DNA of 7,386 nt from an uncultured Cetobacterium sp. (GCA_900766645.1 CAAFWD010000122.1:1-7386); one strand, 5' to 3'. Numbered from the stretch's first letter, positions 1-6,010 are shown. Notes: generated from the letters alone by a model not told the origin. Program-made: numbers and translations.

Positions 1-1
1 T

Positions 2-676
2 GTAGAAATCCAAGAAGAAATTGCAAATATAGCTAAAAATCACAACTTAATATCTATGGAAGATTTAGGTAGTGGAGTTTTAATCGACTTCTCTAAATAT
101 GGAATAAAAAAGGAACCTACTATTTCTGAATCTTTAAACTCTGGTATTGATTTAGTTACATTTAGTGGAGATAAACTTTTAGGTGGCCCTCAATGTGGAG
201 TTATTATAGGAAAAAGTCATCTAATTAAAAGGCTTAAATCAAATCAATTTCTAAGAGCTTTCAGAGTATGTAAGATGACTATTGCAGCTTTAGAATTTAC
301 ATTTAAACAATATGTTGATGAAAAAAATGCAATTGAGAACAATCCAACTCTAAATAGAATTTTAGAGGCTCCTCAAAAAACTTATGAAAGAGCTTTAAAA
401 CTTCAAGAGATATTAAAAATTGTTAATATTAGTAGTACTATTCACGAAACTAAAGCTATTATTGGTGGAGGATCTATGCCTGATGCTACTATAGATAGTT
501 TCGCCATTATGATTGAAAATATTAATGGAACTGATTTAGAAAGATTCTTTTTATCTCAACCTACCCCTTTGGTTGGAAGAGTTCAAAATAATCAATTTTG
601 GATAGATTTAAAAACTATCCACGAAGATGAATATAATATGATTTCAGATCTTTTCAAAAGTTATTTATCACAGTAA
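2..676 (+). CDS. selA: L-seryl-tRNA(Sec) selenium transferase, C-terminal part (5' end outside window)
   Basis: SelA is a cytosolic PLP enzyme that converts Ser-tRNA(Sec) to Sec-tRNA(Sec) using selenophosphate. The frame is open to the left edge, so the ATG at 56 is an internal Met and the start lies upstream; 224 residues are visible, about half of a typical SelA of roughly 460. The reading frame shows the family's EDLGSG segment (nt 59-76) and the PLP-lysine motif FSGDKLLGGPQ, with the Schiff-base Lys at nt 173-175 (equivalent to E. coli Lys295). Further SelA landmarks are a KMTIAALE segment after it, IGGGSMP, and the C-terminal PLVGRV...FWIDL stretch. It ends in TAA at 674-676. The tRNA substrate gene lies about 2.7 kb downstream on the same strand. 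selB and selD are not in the window. Identification is by motif recall; confidence is high. Confidence 0.96.
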   Translation, partial: VEIQEEIANIAKNHNLISMEDLGSGVLIDFSKYGIKKEPTISESLNSGIDLVTFSGDKLLGGPQCGVIIGKSHLIKRLKSNQFLRAFRVCKMTIAALEFTFKQYVDEKNAIENNPTLNRILEAPQKTYERALKLQEILKIVNISSTIHETKAIIGGGSMPDATIDSFAIMIENINGTDLERFFLSQPTPLVGRVQNNQFWIDLKTIHEDEYNMISDLFKSYLSQ

Positions 677-678
677 TC

Positions 679-737
679 TTTAGCTAAAAATAGCCAGACC
701 CTGGCTAAAAGTTAACAAAGTTTGGTCAAATTTAGCC
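679..737. repeat. Cluster of TAGC-containing inverted repeats after selA
   Basis: Directly after the selA stop there is a palindrome TTTAGCTAAA (679-688), then a hairpin TAGCCAG-ACC-CTGGCTA (691-707). Next, GGCTAAA (703-709) can pair instead with TTTAGCC (731-737). The two pairings are mutually exclusive because they share the GGCTA bases. There is no U-tract after the hairpins, so this is not a standard intrinsic terminator; transcription from selA probably ends at the hairpin at 796-823. It could be a 3'-end mRNA structure or a DNA-binding site. The rest of the gap (738-795) is plain AT-rich sequence in which I see nothing. Confidence 0.5.
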
Positions 738-795
738 AACATATATATAGAATATAGATACCTTATATATTGTGCTATTTTAATTAAAGAAATAA

Positions 796-823
796 AAAAC
801 TGGATCTAACTAGATCCAGTTTT
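796..823. terminator. Bidirectional terminator between selA and the convergent permease gene
   Basis: Perfect 12-bp inverted repeat AAAACTGGATCT (796-807), loop AACT (808-811), AGATCCAGTTTT (812-823). It is T-rich on the right for plus-strand transcripts. On the minus strand it reads as a T-rich run following the hairpin, five bases past the permease stop codon. Its position between two converging genes fits use in both directions. Confidence 0.88.
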
Positions 824-827
824 ATTT

Positions 828-2288
828 TTAATGTATTTTTGTTGTTACATTTTCTTGTTCTGATGTAATCTCTTTTTTTGTATCTTCTACTCTTTCTTTT
901 CTATTAAAGAATCTTATTACAACTCCTATCATCATAAACATAAGTAATCCACCATAATATAATTTTATCGTATCCATTTGTGATGAAAGTGGCTGTGAAA
1001 AATCATATCCTGCAAATACAAAAGCAAATAGTGTCATTAATGAAACTGACAGACCTGCAATTATCGGTAATACTTTCCCTTTTGATATTTGGAATGGTGA
1101 TATATGTCCTTTTTTTCTAAAGAATATATAGCTAATTCCTAAACAAAAATATGGAACTATTAATGCCATTGTTGACATATCGTAAACTCTATAATATAAC
1201 TCCCCTGCTGCTTTTCCACCAAAAGTAGTTATTGCTATAAATAAAAATGCTAGTATTGTTTGAAATATTAATGCATTTCTTAATATCCCATTTTTTTCAT
1301 TCTTTCTTGTTAACCACTCTGGAAATGTTCCCTTTGGAGCCTCACTAAATACTCCTGCTGCTAACGAACTTCCCCATAGCATAAGTGCTACAAGTGTTAT
1401 TAATGTATATGCAATCCCCATTAATTTTACAAACCACATTCCTAACCCAATTTTATCTCCCATAAACTTAAATCCTGCTAAAACAGCATTTACTAAAGAT
1501 ATTTTTGAGAAATCTTCTTGTGTTCCAAATGCAGAAACTGCTACTATCCCTAAAACATATAGAGTTCCTATTAATACTGATGATAATAGTAATCCCTTTA
1601 AAAAGTTTTTCTCTGGATTTTTTACTTGATTTACATATGGCCCTACTACTTCTCCTCCTCCAAATGCAAATAAAATCCAAGAAAAAGATCCTAATGATCC
1701 AGCTATTGTAGCTTTTGATGTTAAATCTATTTTAAAAGACTCCAGTGTTAACTGTGTCGCTCCTTGTCCAGTTGCATGTAAATACAATCCAGCTATTAAG
1801 AATACAACAACTGTTCCCAGTGAAATGTATCCTATAGGCTTTGATAATGTACTTATTGCTTTTTCATATTTTATTCCAATTATTAATGATATTACTAATC
1901 CTACTAACGATAATCCTGCCATTTGCATATTAGATATACTCGAATCTCCAAATAAACCATAGTTTAAATATGTTGGTACTCTTGTTGCCAATGTTGGAAG
2001 GTAAAATATATTAGCTATAAAATATGACCATATTGCAAAATATGCCATTTTTTTTCCTAATCCTATCTCTATCCATGAATATATCCCGCTGGTTCTATCT
2101 TTTGCAAAAGCTCCAAACTCAGCCATGATTAAACAAAGCGGTAAAAAATAAAATAGTATCCCTATAATCAGCATGGTGGCCGAGGACATTCCTACCTCTT
2201 TAAAGTTATTTGCGATATTTCCAAATCCAAATACCCCTAAGAAAATCATCATCACCAACGATGAAACAGATAGATATTTTCTTTCCAT
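828..2288 (-). CDS. yjeM: APC-superfamily amino-acid permease, YjeM-like (glutamate/GABA antiporter family)
   Basis: An integral membrane transporter with about 12 hydrophobic segments. From the chosen start it is 486 residues. The first membrane helix carries the glycine-rich break VFGFGN (residues 19-24) typical of the APC fold. Residues 68-78 have GIYSWIEIGLG, and residues 209-228 hold FGGGEVVGPY followed by NPEKN; all these match the pattern I recall for E. coli YjeM and, more distantly, GadC. The tail after the last helix is charged and hydrophilic. The longer reading from 2354 adds 22 residues but overlaps the -35 of the gene's own promoter. The ATG at 2288 has a GAGGAG ribosome site six bases upstream, so it is preferred. 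The substrate is not shown by the sequence; glutamate, GABA or another amino acid is the family expectation. It splits selA from the other selenium genes with no evident functional link. Confidence 0.85.
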   Translation of the reverse strand: MERKYLSVSSLVMMIFLGVFGFGNIANNFKEVGMSSATMLIIGILFYFLPLCLIMAEFGAFAKDRTSGIYSWIEIGLGKKMAYFAIWSYFIANIFYLPTLATRVPTYLNYGLFGDSSISNMQMAGLSLVGLVISLIIGIKYEKAISTLSKPIGYISLGTVVVFLIAGLYLHATGQGATQLTLESFKIDLTSKATIAGSLGSFSWILFAFGGGEVVGPYVNQVKNPEKNFLKGLLLSSVLIGTLYVLGIVAVSAFGTQEDFSKISLVNAVLAGFKFMGDKIGLGMWFVKLMGIAYTLITLVALMLWGSSLAAGVFSEAPKGTFPEWLTRKNEKNGILRNALIFQTILAFLFIAITTFGGKAAGELYYRVYDMSTMALIVPYFCLGISYIFFRKKGHISPFQISKGKVLPIIAGLSVSLMTLFAFVFAGYDFSQPLSSQMDTIKLYYGGLLMFMMIGVVIRFFNRKERVEDTKKEITSEQENVTTKIH

Positions 2289-2325
2289 TCTCAACTCCTC
2301 TTCATATAATTTTAAAAACTTTTTT

Positions 2326-2354
2326 ATCATAACACCTTTTATATTAAAAATCAA
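2326..2354 (-). promoter_or_regulatory. Promoter of the yjeM-like permease
   Basis: On the minus strand, -35 TTGATT (plus 2349-2354) is followed by a 17-bp spacer and -10 TATGAT (plus 2326-2331), with an upstream TG making an extended -10. It predicts a transcript start near 2319 and a leader of about 30 nt with the GAGGAG ribosome site. It also supports translation starting at 2288 and not 2354. Confidence 0.65.
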
Positions 2355-2390
2355 TTTTTTTTGTTATTTTTTTATCAGTTATATTATTAC

Positions 2391-2419
2391 TACAATTTTA
2401 TGCTTTTATATAGTATAAT
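2391..2419 (+). promoter_or_regulatory. Candidate promoter of the yedF operon
   Basis: A perfect -10 TATAAT lies at 2414-2419, 36 bp before the yedF ATG. The hexamer 17 bp upstream (TACAAT, 2391-2396) is a poor -35, so the promoter is either weak or activator-dependent. It lies back to back with the yjeM promoter in the 167-bp divergent gap. No clear operator repeat is visible. Confidence 0.5.
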
Positions 2420-2455
2420 ATTAAATATTAATATTAATGAAGGGGTGACTATTTT

Positions 2456-3034
2456 ATGATTAAAGTTGACGCTACTGGACAAACTTGTCCTATGCCAGTT
2501 ATTATGACTAAAAATGCTCTTAAAGAGATTTCAGAAGGAACAATCGAAGTTACTATAGATAACAAAATTTCAAAAGAAAATATTGAAAAATTTGCAAAAG
2601 AAATGGGATTCTCATATATTACTGAAGAGGATAATGGAACTTTCTTTATTCAGATTACAAAACAATCTGATATTAAACCAAAAGAAGTTCTTTCTCAAGA
2701 AAATATTGTAATCTCTATTGGTTCTGATAAAATGGGTGAAGGTGACCCTGCTCTAGGAGAAACTTTAATGAAAGGTTTCTTATATACATTAACAGAAATG
2801 GAAACGCTTCCAAATACTATTTTACTTTATAATAGAGGCGTTTATTTATCATCTCTTATTGAGTCTGCAGTTAAAGATTTAAAAGATCTAGAAAATAGAG
2901 GAGTAGAAATTTTATCTTGTGGAGCTTGTGCTAATTTCTATCACCTTGAAGATAAAATCGCTGTTGGTTCTATTACTAATATGTATAATATTATAGATAA
3001 ACAATTAAAAGCAACTAAGGTGATCAAGCCATAA
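2456..3034 (+). CDS. yedF: Selenium metabolism protein YedF (TusA/SirA-like + DsrE-like)
   Basis: A cytosolic 192-residue protein of two domains. Residues 1-70 are a TusA/SirA-like sulfur-carrier fold with the CPMP motif (Cys11, the CPxP active-site type). Residues 83-190 form a DsrE/F-like domain beginning VISIGSDKMGEGD, with a C-G-A-C pair (Cys155, Cys158) in LSCGACANFY. This domain order is that of the YedF family defined by co-occurrence with selenium genes. Its chemistry is unproven; a role in carrying or delivering reduced selenium is inferred from the thiol motifs and neighbours. The ATG has an AGGGGTGA ribosome site eight bases upstream. The stop overlaps the next ATG by one base (TAATG), indicating translational coupling. 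Both key cysteines are TGT/TGC codons, so this is not a selenoprotein form. The domain call is secure, the role is not. Confidence 0.93.
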   Translation: MIKVDATGQTCPMPVIMTKNALKEISEGTIEVTIDNKISKENIEKFAKEMGFSYITEEDNGTFFIQITKQSDIKPKEVLSQENIVISIGSDKMGEGDPALGETLMKGFLYTLTEMETLPNTILLYNRGVYLSSLIESAVKDLKDLENRGVEILSCGACANFYHLEDKIAVGSITNMYNIIDKQLKATKVIKP

Positions 3035-3309
3035 TGAAAATTGAAGAGTTTTTAGTAATTACAATCGATTCAACACATCTAGTTATGAAAGTTGAAAAAG
3101 AACTTTTAGATAGAAAAATTGAAGTTAGAGTTATTCCCCTACCTGGTGAATTAAAAGCTAGTTGTGGACTATCAATCAAAGCTAACATCAATGATATCAA
3201 TGAAATTTTATCTGTGCTTAATGATCTTAATATTTCATCTGATGTTTATTCTATATACACATGTAAAAAAATTGGATTTAAAAAAGAATTTTCTGCTTTT
3301 AATTTCTAA
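3034..3309 (+). CDS. DUF3343 putative Se/S carrier protein
   Basis: A small 91-residue cytosolic protein with an alpha/beta pattern. It opens with a hydrophobic beta strand (FLVITIDST), then a helix, then a strand-loop segment RVIPLPGELKASCGLSIK. The conserved-type cysteine is Cys44 in the S-C-G-L turn; a second cysteine, Cys77, lies near the C-terminus. This matches the DUF3343 family (named putative Se/S carrier-like in Pfam), often found beside yedF and selenium genes. Its start codon overlaps the yedF stop by one base, so the two are almost certainly co-translated and may form a carrier relay. Its last codons contain the upstream part of the tRNA(Sec) promoter. Biochemical function is unknown. 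Confidence 0.85.
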   Translation: MKIEEFLVITIDSTHLVMKVEKELLDRKIEVRVIPLPGELKASCGLSIKANINDINEILSVLNDLNISSDVYSIYTCKKIGFKKEFSAFNF

Positions 3310-3325
3310 AATTTTATGCTATAAT
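3297..3325 (+). promoter_or_regulatory. Promoter of the selenocysteine tRNA gene
   Basis: An extended -10, TGCTATAAT, lies at 3317-3325, and a weak -35-like TTTTAA sits 17 bp upstream (3297-3302), inside the end of the DUF3343 gene. Transcription would start about five bases before the mature tRNA. No terminator separates DUF3343 from the tRNA, so readthrough from the yedF operon could also contribute. Confidence 0.65.
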
Positions 3326-3336
3326 GGTTTCACAAT

Positions 3337-3430
3337 GGAAGCGGGTGAGTTACTGGTGTTCTCAGCAGTCTTCAAAACTGTCTTGGCGAGTTAAATCGTT
3401 GGTAGGTTCGATTCCTATACGCTTCCGCCA
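3337..3430 (+). tRNA. selC: Selenocysteine tRNA, anticodon TCA
   Basis: A 94-nt tRNA including an encoded CCA. The acceptor GGAAGCG (3337-3343) pairs with CGCTTCC, followed by discriminator G and CCA (3428-3430). The D stem TGAG/CTCA closes a loop containing TGGT. The anticodon loop CTTCAAA (3370-3376) carries TCA at 3372-3374, which reads UGA. A long variable arm (GGCGA/TCGTT with G-U pairs) and a T arm with TTCGATT loop complete the fold. The length, long extra arm, G73 and the GGAAG start resemble E. coli selC. It is the substrate of SelA, after charging with serine. The eighth acceptor pair would be a G-A mismatch, a small departure from the usual 8-bp bacterial acceptor. Confidence 0.97.
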
Positions 3431-3442
3431 AATTCAAATTTT

Positions 3443-3470
3443 AAACTCCTTGAAAAGAGGAGTTTTTTTT
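3443..3470 (+). terminator. Intrinsic terminator of the tRNA(Sec) transcript
   Basis: Stem AAACTCCT (3443-3450), loop TGAAAAG, stem AGGAGTTT (3458-3465), then a continuous T-tract to 3470. It ends the tRNA transcript and insulates it from the riboswitch-controlled operon. Confidence 0.9.
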
Positions 3471-3534
3471 ATATACTATACTATCTCTGTTCTTAAAAAA
3501 ACGTTGTATTTTTGTTAATTTTATGATACTATCT

Positions 3535-3564
3535 TTGTCAAAGAGTGTTCCTAATTTTTACTAT
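3535..3564 (+). promoter_or_regulatory. Candidate promoter(s) of the riboswitch-permease-hydroxylase operon
   Basis: TTGTCA (3535-3540) and TACTAT (3559-3564) are 18 bp apart. Overlapping it upstream is a second candidate, TTGTAT (3504-3509) with a 17-bp spacer to TACTAT (3527-3532), preceded by a TG. Either gives a leader of about 80-115 nt before the aptamer. That leader holds an AT-only inverted repeat (3563-3571 with 3579-3587); I see nothing else recognisable in 3588-3652. Confidence 0.5.
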
Positions 3565-3652
3565 AAAATATCAAAAAAATATTTTATTTCTATTTAAGAG
3601 CACTTTATCAGAACTTTCTCTAGCATCTTTAGTTAGGGAATATTTATCAATA

Positions 3653-3797
3653 TACTCATATATATCCGAGATATGGTCGGAAGTCTCTACGGTTAACCTT
3701 AAATTAACCACTATGGGTGAAATAAATAGATTTTATGATCTTTATTTAGGTTATCTATTTTTCACTTGTAGGAGATGAAAAAAGATAACCTTTTTTT
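3653..3797 (+). promoter_or_regulatory. Purine (guanine-class) riboswitch with transcription-terminator platform
   Basis: The aptamer spans 3653-3719. P1 is TACTCAT (3653-3659) with ATGGGTG (3713-3719). P2 is TCCGA/TCGGA with loop GATATGG. P3 is GGTTAA/TTAACC with loop CCTTAAA, and the G-G and C-C of the two loops allow the kissing contact. J2/3 reads GTCTCTAC (3683-3690); against the B. subtilis xpt aptamer only position 48 differs (C for U). The ligand-pairing base equivalent to position 74 is C3711, which selects guanine, hypoxanthine or xanthine over adenine; position 51 is U, arguing against the deoxyguanosine variant. An antiterminator can form between 3717-3730 and 3754-3765, competing with both P1 and the terminator. 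Ligand binding is therefore expected to turn the downstream operon off. The regulatory logic is inferred from base pairing. Confidence 0.95.
3748..3797 (+). terminator. Ligand-controlled intrinsic terminator of the riboswitch
   Basis: AGGTTATCT (3748-3756), a bulged A at 3757, and TTTTTCA (3758-3764) pair with TGAAAAA (3776-3782) and AGATAACCT (3783-3791), making about 16 bp closed by an 11-nt loop. A run of seven T's (3791-3797) follows. The inner strand is the same segment used by the antiterminator. Confidence 0.92.
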
Positions 3798-3848
3798 ATT
3801 TTCTACGATTTTTAATCCAGTATATTTGAGTAAAATTTTAAAAATTTT

Positions 3849-3854
3849 AGGAGG
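3849..3854 (+). promoter_or_regulatory. Ribosome binding site that sets the permease start
   Basis: AGGAGG lies ten bases before the ATG at 3865. An upstream in-frame ATG at 3775 falls inside the riboswitch terminator stem and has its purine-rich motif only one or two bases away, so it is not a credible start. Confidence 0.9.
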
Positions 3855-3864
3855 ATTATTAAAA

Positions 3865-5184
3865 ATGACGAAAAACAAGTCACCTTATCATCTTGACGGA
3901 GTACCTGAACTAAAAACAGCTTTACCTTTAGGTTTGCAACACATTCTAGCTATGTTTGTTAGTAATATTACACCTATCATCATAGTTGCTGGAGTTTTAG
4001 GAATTTCTAAAGAAAAAACTACTCTTCTTATCCAAGCCTCTATGTTAGTTGCTGGATTAAATACTCTTGTACAAGCGTACACTATAGGACCAATCGGAGC
4101 AAGATTACCTATTGTTGTTGGGACTAGCTTTGCATTTGTTCCTGTTGCTATATCTATTGGGACAAAATATGGATTTGAGGGAGTTTTAGGTGCTGCTCTT
4201 ATTGGAGGAATATTTGAAGGATTATTAGGTCTTGTTATTAAAAGAGTTAGAAAGTTTTTCCCACCAATTGTTACTGGTGTAGTAGTTCTTTCTATCGGTC
4301 TTTCACTTTTACCAGTTGGTATTCAAAGTTTTGCTGGTGGAGTAGGAGCTGTTGATTTTGGATCTTTTGAAAATCTATTTATTGGAACAACTGTACTTGT
4401 TACAGTTATATTCTTCAAACAATTTACTAAAGGAACTTTAAGTACTGGTTCAATTTTTATTGGAACTATTGTTGGTTTTATTGTAGCTTTATTCTTAGGA
4501 AAAGTTAATCTGACTCCTTTTGTAGAAGCAGATTATTTAACTATACCAAAGCCTTTAATGTTTGGATTCTCTTTTCACTTTGATGCAATATTAGCTATGA
4601 TTTTAATGTTTGTTGTTTCTGCAGTTGAAACTGTTGGTGATATGTCAGGTGTTACTATGGGTGGAGCAGGAAGAGAAACTACTGATAAAGAACTTTCCGG
4701 TGGTATTCTTGCTGATGGATTAGGTAGTGCTGTTGCCGCTTTATTCTCAGTTTTACCAACTACTTCATTCAGTCAAAACACAGGTATTATTGCAATGACT
4801 GGAATTATGAGTAGATTCGTTGTTGCTACTGGTGCTCTTTTCTTAGTAGTAGGAGCTTTCATCCCTAAAATCGGTGCACTATTCACTATCATCCCTTCTA
4901 GCGTTATTGGTGGAAGCTTAGTTATGGTATTTGCTATGATATCTATTAGTGGAATTAACCTTATAACTAAAGAACCACTTACAGGTAGAAATTCAGTTAT
5001 CCTTGCTGCATCTCTTGGACTTGGTTATGGTCTTGGAAATGTTCCTGACGCTTTAGCATATTTCCCTGAAAGTATAAAACTTATTTTTGGTGGATCTGGT
5101 ATTGTTGTTTCTGGAACGATTGCAGTGGTTTTAAACTTAGTTTTACCCCAAGACGACAAAAAACTAGTTAGAGAAACTGCTTAG
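3865..5184 (+). CDS. NCS2-family xanthine/purine permease
   Basis: An inner-membrane nucleobase:cation symporter of 439 residues with about 14 membrane helices, the usual size for the NCS2 (uracil/xanthine/urate) family. Visible landmarks are the QH pair of helix 1 (Gln25-His26), the GTSFAFVP segment (86-93), Glu255 in VETVGD, Asp284 in ADG, and the family signature around Gln304-Asn305 in FSQNTG. These align by spacing with Glu272, Asp304, Gln324 and Asn325 of E. coli XanQ, the residues important for transport. The guanine-class riboswitch upstream and the hydroxylase genes downstream point to xanthine, hypoxanthine or urate as cargo and argue against uracil. A 28-bp gap separates it from the FAD subunit gene with no terminator, so it heads the operon. 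The stop is TAG. Exact substrate is not determinable here. Confidence 0.93.
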   Translation: MTKNKSPYHLDGVPELKTALPLGLQHILAMFVSNITPIIIVAGVLGISKEKTTLLIQASMLVAGLNTLVQAYTIGPIGARLPIVVGTSFAFVPVAISIGTKYGFEGVLGAALIGGIFEGLLGLVIKRVRKFFPPIVTGVVVLSIGLSLLPVGIQSFAGGVGAVDFGSFENLFIGTTVLVTVIFFKQFTKGTLSTGSIFIGTIVGFIVALFLGKVNLTPFVEADYLTIPKPLMFGFSFHFDAILAMILMFVVSAVETVGDMSGVTMGGAGRETTDKELSGGILADGLGSAVAALFSVLPTTSFSQNTGIIAMTGIMSRFVVATGALFLVVGAFIPKIGALFTIIPSSVIGGSLVMVFAMISISGINLITKEPLTGRNSVILAASLGLGYGLGNVPDALAYFPESIKLIFGGSGIVVSGTIAVVLNLVLPQDDKKLVRETA

Positions 5185-5200
5185 TTTGATTAAAAAAAAT

Positions 5201-5205
5201 GGAGG
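5201..5205 (+). promoter_or_regulatory. Ribosome binding site that sets a TTG start for the FAD subunit
   Basis: GGAGG sits seven bases before the TTG at 5213. The earlier in-frame TTG at 5186 has no comparable motif and would place this site inside the coding region. Confidence 0.8.
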
Positions 5206-5212
5206 TTTTATC

Positions 5213-6010
5213 TTGTTTTCTTTTTCAAAAATTTTTTTAGCAACATCTTTAGATGAAGCTTACTCAGAATTAATAAAAAATAAAAATAATGTAGTTCTAG
5301 GTGGAACTTCTTATTTAAGAATGGGAAATAACAATTGGAATGTTGCAATTGATCTTTCAAATTTAAATTTAAATTATATCTTAGAAGAGGAAAGTACTGT
5401 TAAAATTGGATGCATGACAACTTTTAGAGACATGGAAAAAAGTCCTCTTTTAAAAAAATATTTTGGCAATATTTTTAATTTAGCACTTAGAGATATCATT
5501 GGTGTCCAGTTTAGATCTAATGTTACTGCTGGAGCAACTGTTTTTAGTAAATATGGTTTCTCTGATCTTATTCCTGTATTACTTACTCTTAATTCAAAAG
5601 TATCTCTTGTAAATGGTGGAGAAATTCCCCTAGAAGATTTTTTAAATGAAACTTCTATTAGAAAAGATATTTTAAAAGAGATTATAATCCCTAAAACTGA
5701 ACTTATAACATCTTTCCAATGTGTTAGAAAAAGTAAAACAGATTACTCTATTTTAAACATGGCTATTGCTATGGATAATACAAATAAAAATATAACTATT
5801 TCTGTTGGAGCCAGACCTGGAAAAGCTATTTTAGCAAAATCTACAATGGAAATACTTAATTCATCTATAAATGAAGATAATCTTATAAAAGCTATGAAAA
5901 ATATATGCAATGAAATCCCTGTTGATTCAAATATGAGGGGAAGTAAAAATTACAGAGAGTTATTACTAGCTGCATTATTAAGAAAAGGAATTCAGGAGGT
6001 TTTACTATAA
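5213..6010 (+). CDS. Molybdenum hydroxylase FAD-binding subunit (YgfM/XdhB-like)
   Basis: This subunit passes electrons from the iron-sulfur subunit to its acceptor through FAD, in a xanthine dehydrogenase-type complex in the cytosol. From the TTG start it is 265 residues, shorter than a usual XdhB (about 290) and close to E. coli YgfM. The FAD-fold landmarks are GGTSYL (30-35), the counterpart of the GGTD pyrophosphate loop, TAGATV (105-110), DLIPVLLTLNS (118-128), and the C-terminal RGSKNYR (242-248), where the family has GSxxYR. The second loop normally reads T-I-G-G-N; here it is T-A-G-A-T, so the Gly-Gly-Asn that normally contacts FAD is not conserved. Its stop overlaps the start of the Fe-S gene by one base. 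The family is clear; whether the flavin site is fully active is open. Confidence 0.9.
   Translation: MFSFSKIFLATSLDEAYSELIKNKNNVVLGGTSYLRMGNNNWNVAIDLSNLNLNYILEEESTVKIGCMTTFRDMEKSPLLKKYFGNIFNLALRDIIGVQFRSNVTAGATVFSKYGFSDLIPVLLTLNSKVSLVNGGEIPLEDFLNETSIRKDILKEIIIPKTELITSFQCVRKSKTDYSILNMAIAMDNTNKNITISVGARPGKAILAKSTMEILNSSINEDNLIKAMKNICNEIPVDSNMRGSKNYRELLLAALLRKGIQEVLL

Noticed and set aside
2289..2354. A 22-residue N-terminal extension of the YjeM-like permease
   Set aside because: It overlaps the predicted promoter of the same gene and lacks a ribosome site, while ATG 2288 has one.
1468..2418. Short open frames on both strands within and beside the permease gene
   Set aside because: They lie almost wholly inside the permease coding region and are low-complexity shadows of its hydrophobic codons.
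2456..3309. Possible selenoprotein forms of YedF or DUF3343 (Sec at the redox positions)
   Set aside because: Every cysteine position is a TGT or TGC codon and both genes end in TAA; no in-frame TGA was seen, so there is no case for a SECIS element here.
3164..3518. Open frames overlapping DUF3343 and the tRNA(Sec) gene
   Set aside because: They are read through in other frames of a recognised gene and a structured RNA, with no ribosome sites of their own.
3563..3587. AT-only inverted repeat in the leader as a second riboswitch or terminator
   Set aside because: Nine A-T pairs with an A-rich loop and no T-tract; too weak to support a functional call.
3545..3778. Open frame of 77 codons across the leader
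   Set aside because: It runs through the purine aptamer and terminator, whose structure fully explains the sequence; no ribosome site or family resemblance.
3775..3864. A 30-residue N-terminal extension of the purine permease starting at ATG 3775
   Set aside because: The ATG lies in the riboswitch terminator loop and stem with a purine motif far too close to it; the ATG at 3865 has an AGGAGG site at normal spacing and begins a typical NCS2 N-terminus.
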